NCBI RefSeq assembly: GCF_040364665.1
Contig: NZ_BAABWX010000009.1
Span: 5,244 to 69,243, forward strand
DNA from: Cognatishimia sp. WU-CL00825
Lineage (GTDB): Bacteria > Pseudomonadota > Alphaproteobacteria > Rhodobacterales > Rhodobacteraceae
DNA length: 64,000 nt
Direction: 5' to 3'
Below are positions 25,191-33,916 of the stretch, in pieces. Under the pieces are notes generated by a model. It saw nothing but the letters and a program-made list of their open reading frames with translations. It was not told where the DNA came from and did no database searches. How positions within the stretch are numbered: the stretch's first letter is position 1; every line of letters begins with the position of its first letter. A program made the translations under genes and the position numbers.

Positions 25191-27626
25191 ATGAAATCTC
25201 GAACCAAAGTAGTTGTCATTGGTGGCGGCATCGCTGGATGCTCCACGCTCTATCACCTGACCCAAGAAGGTTGGAGCGATGTTGTACTTGTCGAACGCAA
25301 CGAATTGACCAGCGGGACAACCTGGCATTCAGCCGCGCAGGTGACGAATTTTGGCATGAATCAAACCATGGTTGGGCTCAAATCACACTCGATCAAACTT
25401 TATAAAGCGCTCTCCGAAAATCCAGAATACCCAATCAACTATCACCACGCTGATGGTGGCATTCGCTTGGCAAATACTGAAGCACAGATGCAAGGATATC
25501 GTCATTTCACATCAATGGCGCGTGGTATGGGCGTTGAGCTTGAGGTGATTGACGCCGCGGAATGCGCGCGCCGGCATCCGCTTATTTCAACATCCAATTT
25601 GGCTGGTGGTCTTTGGGACCCGCTTGACGGAGACATTGATCCGGCCCAACTGTGTCAGGCATTGGCGTATCATGCTCGCAAAGCTGGGGCCGAAGTCTAT
25701 CGCAATACTCCGGTCACCGCGCTTATTCAGCACAAGGATGACACTTGGACGGTGCAAACCGAACACGGTGAAATTGATTGTGACATCGTCGTTAACGCAG
25801 GAGGATATCGCGTCAACGAAGTTGGTGCGATGATGGGGGTGCATCATCCAGTGGCCTCAATGGAACATCAATATTTCTTAACCGAAGACATCCCCCAGAT
25901 CGCTCATGCCGGTCACCGCATGCCTTTATTGCGTTGCCCGATTTCAGACTACTACTGCCGCCAAGAAAAGGGCGGCCTGCTGGTTGGTTTCTATGAACAG
26001 GATTGCAAGACTTGGGGCATGGACGGGATTGATCCGAATTTCGTAAATGCGTTGTGCCCGGACGATCTGGACCGTGTCATGAACGTCATGGAAGGAGCGT
26101 TTGAGCGCATGCCCGCTCTGGCTGAAACTGGCATTCGGTCAATTGTGAACGGTCCCATCACCTACACCATCGATGGCGCGCCGCTTGTTGGCCCGATTCC
26201 CGGCAAACGCAACGCCTTTTGCATTATCGGTTTACGTGCTGGCTTAGGAGAAGGTGGCGGTCACGGCTGGTTACTGGCTCAACAAATTGTACATGGCGAA
26301 GCACAATATGACACTTGGTGCATCGACCCGCGACGGTTCGCTACCCACACAAATGTAGAATTGACCGCGCTGAAAGCCATCGAAGATTACCAAAACGAAT
26401 TCCGATTTCATTTCCCACACGAACATCGCCCTGCGGGTCGCCCTGCCAAGACCACACCCCTTACACCAATCCTAGCTGCCCAAGGGGCTGCGTTCGCCGT
26501 GGTAAATGGTTGGGAACGCATGGATTACATCAAGCCTAATTCAGATTTTCATCCCGAACTTGGTTTTGACTTTGACGAGACCTTTGATCTTGTGCGGGCA
26601 GAGGTTCAAAACGTGCAGCAAAATGTGGGCCTTTGCGAAGTTAATGGGTTCAACCGCATCGAGATAACCGGCTCAGACCGCCATGCCTTTCTTGAGCGAA
26701 TGTTCTGTGGAGCAGTGACCAAGCGCGAGGGGCGCGTCGGCCTAGGCTATATGTTGAACGCTCAAGGCATGGTCAAAGGCGAGGCTACATTCGCCAATTT
26801 GCCTGCCAGTGACCGCGGTCCAGAGCGCGTTTGGTTTGGGTCGGCCGCTGCGGCCGAATTGCATGACATGGATTGGCTTCAACAGAATTTGCTTGACGAC
26901 GAGGATGTGCAGATAAAATCATTGACCAACGATCAAACCATTCTGGTTCTTGCCGGCCCAAAGGCCCGCAAAGTCTTATCTGCTTGTGCTCGTGGCGACT
27001 GGTCCAAAACTGCCTTCCCCTGGCTCAGCGCCCGTGAATGCATATTGGGATTTGCGCCAGCAACGGTTCTCGGCGTCAGTTTTTCAGGTGAATTGGCCTA
27101 TGAAATTCATGTACCAAATGCATCACTTTATGCGGTTTATCTCGCATTGCGTGCGGCCGGCGACGCTCATGGAATGAAATTGTTCGGTGCCCGTGCCGTA
27201 GACTCCATGCGCATGGAAAAAGGGTTTCTGCATTGGAAAGCTGATTTGCTGACAGAATTTGACCCGTTGGAAACCGGCTTAGCTCGATTTGTCAAACTGG
27301 ACAAAGGTGATTTTGTGGGCAAAGAGGCGTTGCTGCGCCGTCAGGCCAAAGGCGAGAACAGAAAGCTTGTTACGTTGAAGATCGCTGCAAATAATGCGCC
27401 CGCCCAAGGGGGTGCTTCGCTGATGCATGCAAACAAAGTTGTTGGCACGGTCACATCCGGCGACTGGGGCCATCGTATTGACATGAACCTGGCCTATGCA
27501 TTTGTAGAACCAGAATTTGCAGCCACAGGGAGCGAAATGCAACTGGATATGTTTGGCGATTTGGTTCCGGCAACAGTTATTGCAGCGTCACCCTATGATC
27601 CTAGTTTTTCTCGTATGCGTGGCTAA
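25191..27626 (+). CDS. FAD-dependent dehydrogenase with GcvT domain (dimethylglycine/sarcosine dehydrogenase-like)
   Basis: Two-part enzyme of 811 aa. Residues 1 to about 400 are a DAO-type FAD domain with the dinucleotide motif GGGIAG (11-16) and 'TSGTTWHSAAQ', where His46 aligns with the covalent FAD histidine of dimethylglycine dehydrogenase. From about 430 to the end is a GcvT/aminomethyltransferase domain with its C-terminal barrel ('GMKLFGARAVDSMRMEKG'), which binds folate and takes up the one-carbon unit. The expected reaction is oxidative N-demethylation of dimethylglycine, sarcosine or a related methylated amine. The closest functional neighbour, methionine gamma-lyase, also belongs to methyl/sulfur amino acid metabolism. 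Exact substrate uncertain. Confidence 0.87.
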   Translation: MKSRTKVVVIGGGIAGCSTLYHLTQEGWSDVVLVERNELTSGTTWHSAAQVTNFGMNQTMVGLKSHSIKLYKALSENPEYPINYHHADGGIRLANTEAQMQGYRHFTSMARGMGVELEVIDAAECARRHPLISTSNLAGGLWDPLDGDIDPAQLCQALAYHARKAGAEVYRNTPVTALIQHKDDTWTVQTEHGEIDCDIVVNAGGYRVNEVGAMMGVHHPVASMEHQYFLTEDIPQIAHAGHRMPLLRCPISDYYCRQEKGGLLVGFYEQDCKTWGMDGIDPNFVNALCPDDLDRVMNVMEGAFERMPALAETGIRSIVNGPITYTIDGAPLVGPIPGKRNAFCIIGLRAGLGEGGGHGWLLAQQIVHGEAQYDTWCIDPRRFATHTNVELTALKAIEDYQNEFRFHFPHEHRPAGRPAKTTPLTPILAAQGAAFAVVNGWERMDYIKPNSDFHPELGFDFDETFDLVRAEVQNVQQNVGLCEVNGFNRIEITGSDRHAFLERMFCGAVTKREGRVGLGYMLNAQGMVKGEATFANLPASDRGPERVWFGSAAAAELHDMDWLQQNLLDDEDVQIKSLTNDQTILVLAGPKARKVLSACARGDWSKTAFPWLSARECILGFAPATVLGVSFSGELAYEIHVPNASLYAVYLALRAAGDAHGMKLFGARAVDSMRMEKGFLHWKADLLTEFDPLETGLARFVKLDKGDFVGKEALLRRQAKGENRKLVTLKIAANNAPAQGGASLMHANKVVGTVTSGDWGHRIDMNLAYAFVEPEFAATGSEMQLDMFGDLVPATVIAASPYDPSFSRMRG

Positions 27627-27639
27627 ACACTGGGCTTAT

Positions 27640-28107
27640 TCAGACCGCTGGGTAAACTGGAGCGCTTTTGACAACATCATAAGAGATGCTGCTGTCTATC
27701 GAAGCGATACCACCAACGGTGTGTAATTTGTTGCGGACAAAGCCGTTGTAACCGTCGAGATCTGCCACCAAGACATGCAGCAAGTAATCTTGGGTGCCGG
27801 TCAGCAAATAACAGGCTTGAACTTCGTCCATCGACTGAATGCGGTGTTCGAAGTTTTCGACGCATGTCTTTGTGTGAGATTCAAGCTTGATCGAAATAAA
27901 GGCGAGGAGAGAAAGACCATATTGTTTGGCATCTATATCTGCGCGAAATCCGCGAATGACGCCGGACTTCTCCAACAACCTGAGGCGGCGTAGACAGGGT
28001 GTCGCTGACAGACTTACGGCATCGGCAAGCTTTTGGTTGGAAATGCGCCCGTCTTTTTGCAGCACGCGTAGAATCTGCCGGTCCTTAGAGTCCAATTTGC
28101 GCGTCAT
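27640..28107 (-). CDS. Lrp/AsnC-family regulator
   Basis: Regulator of 155 aa: helix-turn-helix at about 15-60 ('RISNQKLADAVSLSATPCLRRLRLLE') and a C-terminal RAM (amino-acid binding) domain. It is divergent from methionine gamma-lyase, 164 bp away, and convergent with the flavoprotein gene. By position it most likely controls megL in response to methionine or another amino acid. The region ahead of its ATG contains a run of nine G on the coding strand (28118-28126) where the ribosome-binding site should be. Confidence 0.9.
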   Translation of the reverse strand: MTRKLDSKDRQILRVLQKDGRISNQKLADAVSLSATPCLRRLRLLEKSGVIRGFRADIDAKQYGLSLLAFISIKLESHTKTCVENFEHRIQSMDEVQACYLLTGTQDYLLHVLVADLDGYNGFVRNKLHTVGGIASIDSSISYDVVKSAPVYPAV

Positions 28108-28117
28108 CTTGATTTCA

Positions 28118-28126
28118 CCCCCCCCC
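28118..28126 (-). repeat. G9 homopolymer in the lrp ribosome-binding region
   Basis: Nine C on the plus strand, hence G9 on the lrp coding strand, ending 10 nt before its ATG. It occupies the Shine-Dalgarno position, so length changes by slippage would shift the spacing. Seen directly; any phase-variable effect is speculation. Confidence 0.6.
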
Positions 28127-28271
28127 GGCTAGCAAACTTCGTATTAGCGTAATCATCTAATAATTTGTCAAATTATAGCATATTTGTCCAATAGAGTGAT
28201 TGTTTCTAGGCGATTTTAAACAATACGTACATCTAAGTTGTGTCATTCTTTTAATAACAAAGGAGAAGACG

Positions 28272-29477
28272 ATGTCCGACGCAATTCAAGATTTTTCAAC
28301 GCGTGCCATTCATTTTGGGTATGATCCTCAGGCCAATCAGGGCGCGCTTGCGCCTCCTTTGCATATGACATCTACTTTTTTATTTGAAACTGCAGAAGCT
28401 GGTGGCGAAATGTTTGCGGGTGAACGCGCGGGCCATTTTTATACCCGCATTTCCAATCCAACAAACGACCTGCTAGAGCAGCGCATCGCCAGCTTGGAAG
28501 GGGCCGAAGCGGGGCTTGCTTTGGCCTCTGGCATGGGGGCAATTTCCTCAACTTTGTGGACCCTGCTGTCCCCTGGCGATGAATTGATCGTCGATAAAAC
28601 ACTATACGGCTGCACATTTTCGTTCATGCAGCATGGGTTGCAAAAATTTGGTATCAAAATCACCCCTATTGATCTGACAGAGGCCACAAATCTTGAGTCC
28701 GTGATCAGCGACCGTTGCAAAGTCGTGTATTTTGAAACCCCAGCAAATCCAAATATGCGCTTGGTGGACATTGCAGCCGTTTCTGCAATTGCCAAACGCC
28801 ATGCAGCCACTGTTGTCGTTGATAACACCTATGCCACACCTTATTTGACGCGACCCATCGCATTTGGGGCAGACATTGTTTTGCATTCAGCGACCAAGTA
28901 TTTGGGTGGTCACGGCGATTTGGTGGCAGGGTTGGTCGTCGGCCGTGCTGACATGGTTCAAGAAATTCGCCTCTTTGGTATGAAAGATATGACCGGTGCA
29001 GTGATCTCTCCGTTTAATGCCATGTTGGTGCTGCGCGGTATAAAGACCTTAGCCTTGCGCATGGAGCGTCATTGTCAGAGTGCACTTCATGTCGCGCAGG
29101 CGCTTGAAGCGCATCACAGCGTTGAAAAAGTGTATTTCCCGGGCTTGGAAAGTTTTGAACAACATGATTTGGCGCGGCGCCAAATGTCTGATTTTGGCGG
29201 TATGATTGCCTTTGAATTGTCGGGGGGGCTGGACGCGGGGCGCACCATGATGAACCGTTTGAATATGATTGGTCGTGCGGTGTCGCTTGGCGATGCAGAG
29301 ACACTTATTCAGCATCCAGCCAGCATGACTCATTCAACCTATACACCAGAAGAACGGGCCGAACATGGGATCAGCGACGGGCTCATTCGCTTGTCTGTGG
29401 GGCTTGAGGGGCTGGGCGATATTTTGGCAGATTTGGAAAATGCCCTGCCGCCGCGACATGCGGTTGCTGTGGAATAA
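28272..29477 (+). CDS. megL: Methionine gamma-lyase
   Basis: PLP enzyme of 401 aa in the Cys/Met metabolism family that splits L-methionine into methanethiol, 2-oxobutyrate and ammonia. PLP lysine Lys209 in 'HSATKYLGGHGD'. Cys114 in 'LYGCTFSFMQHG' corresponds to the active-site cysteine that separates methionine gamma-lyase from cystathionine lyases. The ATG at 28272 follows AAAGGAGAAG; the open frame runs 24 codons further upstream without a better start. Divergent from an Lrp regulator, so probably induced by an amino acid through it. The gap carries ATTTGTC-type repeats near 28170-28190. Terminator at 29521. Confidence 0.92.
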   Translation: MSDAIQDFSTRAIHFGYDPQANQGALAPPLHMTSTFLFETAEAGGEMFAGERAGHFYTRISNPTNDLLEQRIASLEGAEAGLALASGMGAISSTLWTLLSPGDELIVDKTLYGCTFSFMQHGLQKFGIKITPIDLTEATNLESVISDRCKVVYFETPANPNMRLVDIAAVSAIAKRHAATVVVDNTYATPYLTRPIAFGADIVLHSATKYLGGHGDLVAGLVVGRADMVQEIRLFGMKDMTGAVISPFNAMLVLRGIKTLALRMERHCQSALHVAQALEAHHSVEKVYFPGLESFEQHDLARRQMSDFGGMIAFELSGGLDAGRTMMNRLNMIGRAVSLGDAETLIQHPASMTHSTYTPEERAEHGISDGLIRLSVGLEGLGDILADLENALPPRHAVAVE

Positions 29478-29520
29478 TGTCGCAAAGACACCTCTTAACT
29501 TAGTGCTTTAGCCTAACTGC

Positions 29521-29554
29521 ACTGCACCCAAACTTTGGGTGCAGTTTCGTTTTG
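29521..29554 (+). terminator. Rho-independent terminator after megL
   Basis: ACTGCACCC pairs with GGGTGCAGT across an AAACTTT loop, followed by TTCGTTTT. It closes the megL transcript 43 nt after the stop. Confidence 0.8.
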
Positions 29555-29635
29555 ACCTTTGCCCGAACACGTGGATAACTGTAACGTCACCGCGCCTCTG
29601 CGCGCAGACAATGACAATACAGATTGGAAGCCTAG

Positions 29636-31372
29636 ATGCGCTATAGCCGCCGCGCCCTTGCGTTTTTGACCGTTTTGGCCGCTGCTATCGGTATTTTCTG
29701 GCTGTCATTCAACTATTTTCTATCCGAAGAGCAAGCCAAGGCGCAGGGCCGATTGTCTTTGTATCGCAGTACAGTTGTGGCAGAACTGGATCGGTTCTCA
29801 CATCTGACCTATATTTTGGCACGCGACCCCTATGTCGTGGCCACTGCAGAAGGTGCATCCACCGATCTGCTTGATGTCCGCCTATCGGCCTTTGCTGATC
29901 AGGCCGGATTAGATGCGATTTATCTGATGCAACCAGATGGGGTGACCATTTCGGCGTCAAACGCAAGGACCAATGGCAGTTTTGTGGGCCACAATTATTC
30001 TTTTCGTCCCTATTTTCAGGATGCTTCCGCCGGGGCTCAAGGGCGGTTTTATGGGATTGGAACCACAACCGGTCTTCCTGGTTACTTTATCGCCGATGCT
30101 GTGCGGGACCCTCAGAACCAGATTGCGGGTGTCATAGCAATCAAACTTGATCTCTCCAAACTCGAAGAAAGCTGGCGCGTTGCCGGCGAGCAAGTTCTGC
30201 TGACCAACAAAGATGGTGTGGTGCTTTTGGCCTCAAACCCCGCTGTTAGATATCAAGTTCTGTCACCCCTAACGGACACGCAACGCGCAGACATCGACAA
30301 AGCGCGGCAGTTTACCGGTCAAGCGCTGTTGCCTTTGGATTGGTCGCAAACTGGTGATGGGACCGCGACCATTGATGCAAAAGAACGTATGTATTTGAGG
30401 GCCGGTGACCTGCCACATGATTGGCAATTGCACTATTTTGCCGATCAGACTCAGGTGCGCACCCGCAGCTGGCTGGTGACCGGGCTTTTCACGATCTTGG
30501 CCTCTGCGGTGCTGATATTCACACAATTTCGCAAAACCCGGCAAATTGGGGCCGCCCTAAGGCGATCAGAAGCAGAAGAAGCGCAACTACGGCAGGCCAA
30601 CGAACGTTTGGCAGTGGAAATCGAAGACCGGCGTACAGCAGAGCGGCGTTTGAAACGCACGCAGGACGAGTTGGAGCGCGCCGGACGTCTGGCCGCTTTG
30701 GGGCAGCTGTCTGCCTCGGTGACTCATGAACTCGGGCAACCAATCGCAGCGATGCGCAATCATCTGGCCGCGGCAGAAATGAGCCCAACAGGCCCCAAAC
30801 GGTTGATGCCCCGACTGGCAGATTTGGTGGACCGCATGGAAGGTATCACGCGGCAGCTCAAATTTTTTGCACGCACCGAAGGTAACGGGTTTTCCCAAGT
30901 GGATCTGCGTCAGGCAATGCAAGCCTCACTCGCCCTGGTCGAGCCAAACTTGACGACCAGCGAGACAACGCTGGACTTAGAACAGCCTGACGCGCCTGTT
31001 CTGGTTTTTGGTGACAAATTACGTCTGGAACAAGTCCTGACCAACCTGCTGCGCAATGCGATTGATGCGATGCAAGACGAAGACCCGCGTCATATGCGCA
31101 TTGCGATTGGCAGCTTCGATGGCATGGGCTGGTGTCGCATTCAAGACGAAGGTCACGGGCTTGGCGACGCAACCCTAACTGACCTACAAGAACCCTTTGT
31201 GACGACCCGCGAAAGTGGGCATGGTATGGGTTTGGGATTGGCCATTTCTACCAATATCGTGGCAGAACACCACGGCAGATTAAGCGCACAGAACGGGCCA
31301 AGCGGTGGCGCGGAGTTTCGGGTTGAAATACCTTTGTACAAACCCAGCGAAGATAGGGATTTCCATGAGTGA
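29636..31372 (+). CDS. dctB: Sensor histidine kinase, DctB type
   Basis: Membrane sensor of 578 aa. First membrane helix at about 8-28, periplasmic double-Cache sensor about 40-270, second helix about 279-297, a cytoplasmic coiled coil (300-350), then the kinase. H-box 'SASVTHELGQPIAAM' with His364; N-box 'NLLRNAIDAM'; G-boxes 'DEGHGL' and 'GHGMGLGLAIS'. DctB proteins sense C4-dicarboxylates in the periplasm. It overlaps its response regulator by 8 nt and lies upstream of a TRAP transporter, which is the probable target. The true ligand may differ from C4-dicarboxylates. Confidence 0.9.
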   Translation: MRYSRRALAFLTVLAAAIGIFWLSFNYFLSEEQAKAQGRLSLYRSTVVAELDRFSHLTYILARDPYVVATAEGASTDLLDVRLSAFADQAGLDAIYLMQPDGVTISASNARTNGSFVGHNYSFRPYFQDASAGAQGRFYGIGTTTGLPGYFIADAVRDPQNQIAGVIAIKLDLSKLEESWRVAGEQVLLTNKDGVVLLASNPAVRYQVLSPLTDTQRADIDKARQFTGQALLPLDWSQTGDGTATIDAKERMYLRAGDLPHDWQLHYFADQTQVRTRSWLVTGLFTILASAVLIFTQFRKTRQIGAALRRSEAEEAQLRQANERLAVEIEDRRTAERRLKRTQDELERAGRLAALGQLSASVTHELGQPIAAMRNHLAAAEMSPTGPKRLMPRLADLVDRMEGITRQLKFFARTEGNGFSQVDLRQAMQASLALVEPNLTTSETTLDLEQPDAPVLVFGDKLRLEQVLTNLLRNAIDAMQDEDPRHMRIAIGSFDGMGWCRIQDEGHGLGDATLTDLQEPFVTTRESGHGMGLGLAISTNIVAEHHGRLSAQNGPSGGAEFRVEIPLYKPSEDRDFHE

Positions 31373-32705
31373 ACCTGCAAGCCAAAGCATTCTGTTGGTC
31401 GAAGACGATAGGTCAATGCGGACGTCGCTAATCGAATTGCTAGAGGCAGCCGGGTGGCGGGTTCAGGCTTTGTCTCGAGCAGAAAAAGTAGCAGATCGCT
31501 TGGTCGAATTTCAACCTGACGTGATCTTGTCAGATGTGCGCATGCCCGGCATGTCGGGGTTGGAATTGCTGGAATCGCTTACACCAGACATTTCACCACC
31601 GTTGGTTCTTATTTCTGCGCATGGCGACATTCAAATGGCGGTGCAGGCCATCAAAGATGGGGCCTATGGCTTTGTCGAAAAACCTTATGAACCGCGGCGG
31701 CTATTGAACATACTTAAACATGCCGCCGACCAAAGCCAAATGCGCCGAACGTCTGAGCGCCTAAAGGGACGATTGCTGCAATTGTCCGGTTTGGACCGCA
31801 TCCTGTTGGGAGAAAGCAAAAGTATCAAAGCTCTGCGCGAAGACATTCTTGATCTGGTCGAAACTGAAGCTCCGGTGTTTTTGCAAGGCGAGACGGGCAC
31901 AGGAAAAGAACTCGTGGCGCGCGCGTTACACGATCTTGGCCCCAATCCCGACAGTCCGTTTCTGGCACTCAACTGCGCGGCGTTAACAGCTGAGACTTTC
32001 GAGACAGAGATGTTTGGTGCCCAAGGTGGGCAAGACGGGCGTCTGTTATCCGTAGATGGCGGCACGTTATTTCTGGACGAAATCAGCAGTTGCCCCTTGC
32101 CGGTTCAAGCCCAATTGTTGCGGGTGATCGAAGACAAACAAATCCTGCCACTCGGGGCCACCAAGCCCCTACCCCTGCAATTTCGGGTGATTTCCGCAAC
32201 CAACGAAAACGTAGAGAAGGCAGTGGCCGAAGGACGGTTGCGGTCCGATTTGCTATTCCGACTCAACACGTTTGCCTGCACTCTGCCAACCCTGCGCGAG
32301 CGCCGCGAAGATCTGATCTTATTGACAACTTATTTTCTTGCAGAATTTGCCACGCTTTATGAAACAGCAGCGCCCGAATTAACCCAAGACGATATTGCGG
32401 CATTGATAGCCCACGATTGGCCCGGAAATGTACGCGAACTTCGCAACGTTGCAGAGCGTCGTTTGTTGTCTGCACGGCGGGGTTCTGGGTCTATGGCTCA
32501 GGCCTTACAAACGGACCATTCGCTCGACGATGTTCCGGTGACACTGCGCGAAGCCGTGGCTGCGTTTGAACGCGAATTGATCGCCAAAGCTATCAAAGCC
32601 AATGAGGGGCGCATGGATGCCGTCGCCGAAGCTTTGGGAATTGGTCGCCGTACCCTGAACGAAAAAATCGTTAAATTGGGTCTGGATAAAGGCGCTTTAT
32701 TATAG
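31365..32705 (+). CDS. dctD: DctD-like response regulator lacking the GAFTGA loop
   Basis: NtrC-family protein of 446 aa. Receiver domain 1-120 with acidic pocket 'EDD' (13-15) and phospho-acceptor Asp57 ('LSDVRMPG'). AAA+ domain with Walker A GETGTGKE (175-182) and Walker B 'GGTLFLDEI' (232-240). A Fis-type helix-turn-helix is at the C-terminus ('MDAVAEALGIGRRTLNEKI'). Between these, where family members have 'ELFG..GAFTGA..', this protein reads 'EMFGAQGGQDGRLLSVDGG' (215-233): about eight residues, including the whole sigma-54-contacting motif, are absent. It may act with sigma-70 as does Rhodobacter capsulatus NtrC. The ATG at 31365 overlaps dctB by 8 nt. Confidence 0.9.
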   Translation: MSEPASQSILLVEDDRSMRTSLIELLEAAGWRVQALSRAEKVADRLVEFQPDVILSDVRMPGMSGLELLESLTPDISPPLVLISAHGDIQMAVQAIKDGAYGFVEKPYEPRRLLNILKHAADQSQMRRTSERLKGRLLQLSGLDRILLGESKSIKALREDILDLVETEAPVFLQGETGTGKELVARALHDLGPNPDSPFLALNCAALTAETFETEMFGAQGGQDGRLLSVDGGTLFLDEISSCPLPVQAQLLRVIEDKQILPLGATKPLPLQFRVISATNENVEKAVAEGRLRSDLLFRLNTFACTLPTLRERREDLILLTTYFLAEFATLYETAAPELTQDDIAALIAHDWPGNVRELRNVAERRLLSARRGSGSMAQALQTDHSLDDVPVTLREAVAAFERELIAKAIKANEGRMDAVAEALGIGRRTLNEKIVKLGLDKGALL

Positions 32706-32730
32706 GTCAAAAGGGGGGCTAGAACCGCCT

Positions 32731-32744
32731 TGCGGATTTCCGCA
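32731..32744. promoter_or_regulatory. Candidate DctD-like activator site
   Basis: TGCGGA-TT-TCCGCA, a 14-bp palindrome 97 bp upstream of dctP. It resembles the GCGGA/TCCGC half-sites I recall for rhizobial DctD (recollection, not checked). Its place between the dctBD pair and the TRAP genes fits a binding site for this regulator. Confidence 0.45.
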
Positions 32745-32840
32745 TAGGCTTCCAATTACCGCATGCGTTTTTCTTCATAGGCAGGTTCATCGCAATAACT
32801 CATGCTGTGGCCAGACTGCATGCACATTTGGGAGGTTCAC

Positions 32841-33851
32841 ATGCGCAATCTTTTTGGAAAAACGGCTGTAACAGCTTTGGCGATCGCTTTTGCAGGCGAA
32901 GCCATGGCGACAGAATGGAATGTTTCTTTATGGGGTAAGCGCCGCGCGTTTACAGAGCACGTAGAGAAACTCGCCGAGTTGGTCAGCGCAAAAACCAACG
33001 GCGAATTTACTCTGAATATCAGCTACGGCGGCCTGTCTAAGAACCGCGAAAACCTTGACGGAATTTCCATCGGCGCGTTTGAAATGGCGCAATTTTGTGC
33101 CGGTTATCACCGTGACAAGAACCCATCAATCACTGTCCTAGAGCTGCCTTTCCTTGGTGTTTCTTCGCTAGAACAAGAGGTTGAGTTGTCGATGGCGGTG
33201 TATAACCACCCTGCGGTACAAAAGGACCTTGGGCGTTGGAACGCAACACTGCTGATGCCGTCACCTTTGCCACAATATAACTTGGTTGGGGTTGGCGATG
33301 CACCTGCAACTTTGGCTGATTTCGAAGGCCTAAGCGTGCGCGCAACAGGTGGTATCGGGGCTGCGATGAAGACCGTTGGCGCCGTTCCAACATCGATGTC
33401 CGCAACAGAAGTTCGTCAGGCGATGGACAGTGGTGTAGTCAAAGCTGTCAGCTTTGCACCTCACGCACATATGTCTTTTGGCACAATCGAAAACGGCAAA
33501 TGGTGGACCACAAACCTGAACCCAGGCACTGTGAACTGCCCAGTTGTGGCGAACACCGATGCATTGGCTGATTTGTCTGACGCCCATCGTGATGCCCTGT
33601 TGGGATCGATCGACGAAGCGCTGGATCATTATGTGGACAGCTATAATAACAAAACGATGTCTGCCTGGGGCCCTGCCCTAGAAGAACGCGGCATCATGGA
33701 AGTGACCTTTGCAGACGGGGAAATTGCTGCTTTCAAAGATGCTGCCGCAGCCCCAGCCGCAAGCGCTTGGATCGAGGAAAACACCTCGCGTGGGCTGCCA
33801 GCCCAAGAGCTGTATGACCTTGTGACCGGCATGATCGCAAAAGGCATGTAA
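32841..33851 (+). CDS. TRAP transporter substrate-binding protein DctP
   Basis: Periplasmic receptor of 336 aa. Signal peptide residues 1 to about 23 ('ALAIAFAGEAMA' before TEW). The start is the ATG at 32841, preceded by GGGAGG; an upstream in-frame ATG has no ribosome-binding site. The DctP core is visible around 'FEGLSVRATGGIGAAMKTVGAVPTSM', with the conserved Arg that contacts the ligand carboxylate. It heads dctP-dctQ-dctM under the adjacent DctBD-like pair. A hairpin follows the stop. Cargo is an organic acid of unknown identity. Confidence 0.9.
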   Translation: MRNLFGKTAVTALAIAFAGEAMATEWNVSLWGKRRAFTEHVEKLAELVSAKTNGEFTLNISYGGLSKNRENLDGISIGAFEMAQFCAGYHRDKNPSITVLELPFLGVSSLEQEVELSMAVYNHPAVQKDLGRWNATLLMPSPLPQYNLVGVGDAPATLADFEGLSVRATGGIGAAMKTVGAVPTSMSATEVRQAMDSGVVKAVSFAPHAHMSFGTIENGKWWTTNLNPGTVNCPVVANTDALADLSDAHRDALLGSIDEALDHYVDSYNNKTMSAWGPALEERGIMEVTFADGEIAAFKDAAAAPAASAWIEENTSRGLPAQELYDLVTGMIAKGM

Positions 33852-33860
33852 TCTGAAACT

Positions 33861-33889
33861 GATCTCTGGCGACATGTTTGCCAGAGATC
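33861..33889 (+). promoter_or_regulatory. Stem-loop between dctP and dctQ
   Basis: GATCTCTGGC pairs perfectly with GCCAGAGATC over a 9-nt loop, in the 65-nt gap after dctP. The downstream T/C-rich run is weak, so partial termination or transcript stabilisation is more likely than a full stop. Same placement as in the TRAP-otn operon. Confidence 0.6.
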
Positions 33890-33916
33890 TTCCCTTTCCC
33901 ATGAAAGGAGATCGCC

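Noticed and set aside
32800..32840. Sigma-54 promoter upstream of dctP
   Set aside because: The closest match (TGGCCAGACTGCATGC) has GG and GC one base too far apart, and the adjacent activator lacks GAFTGA.
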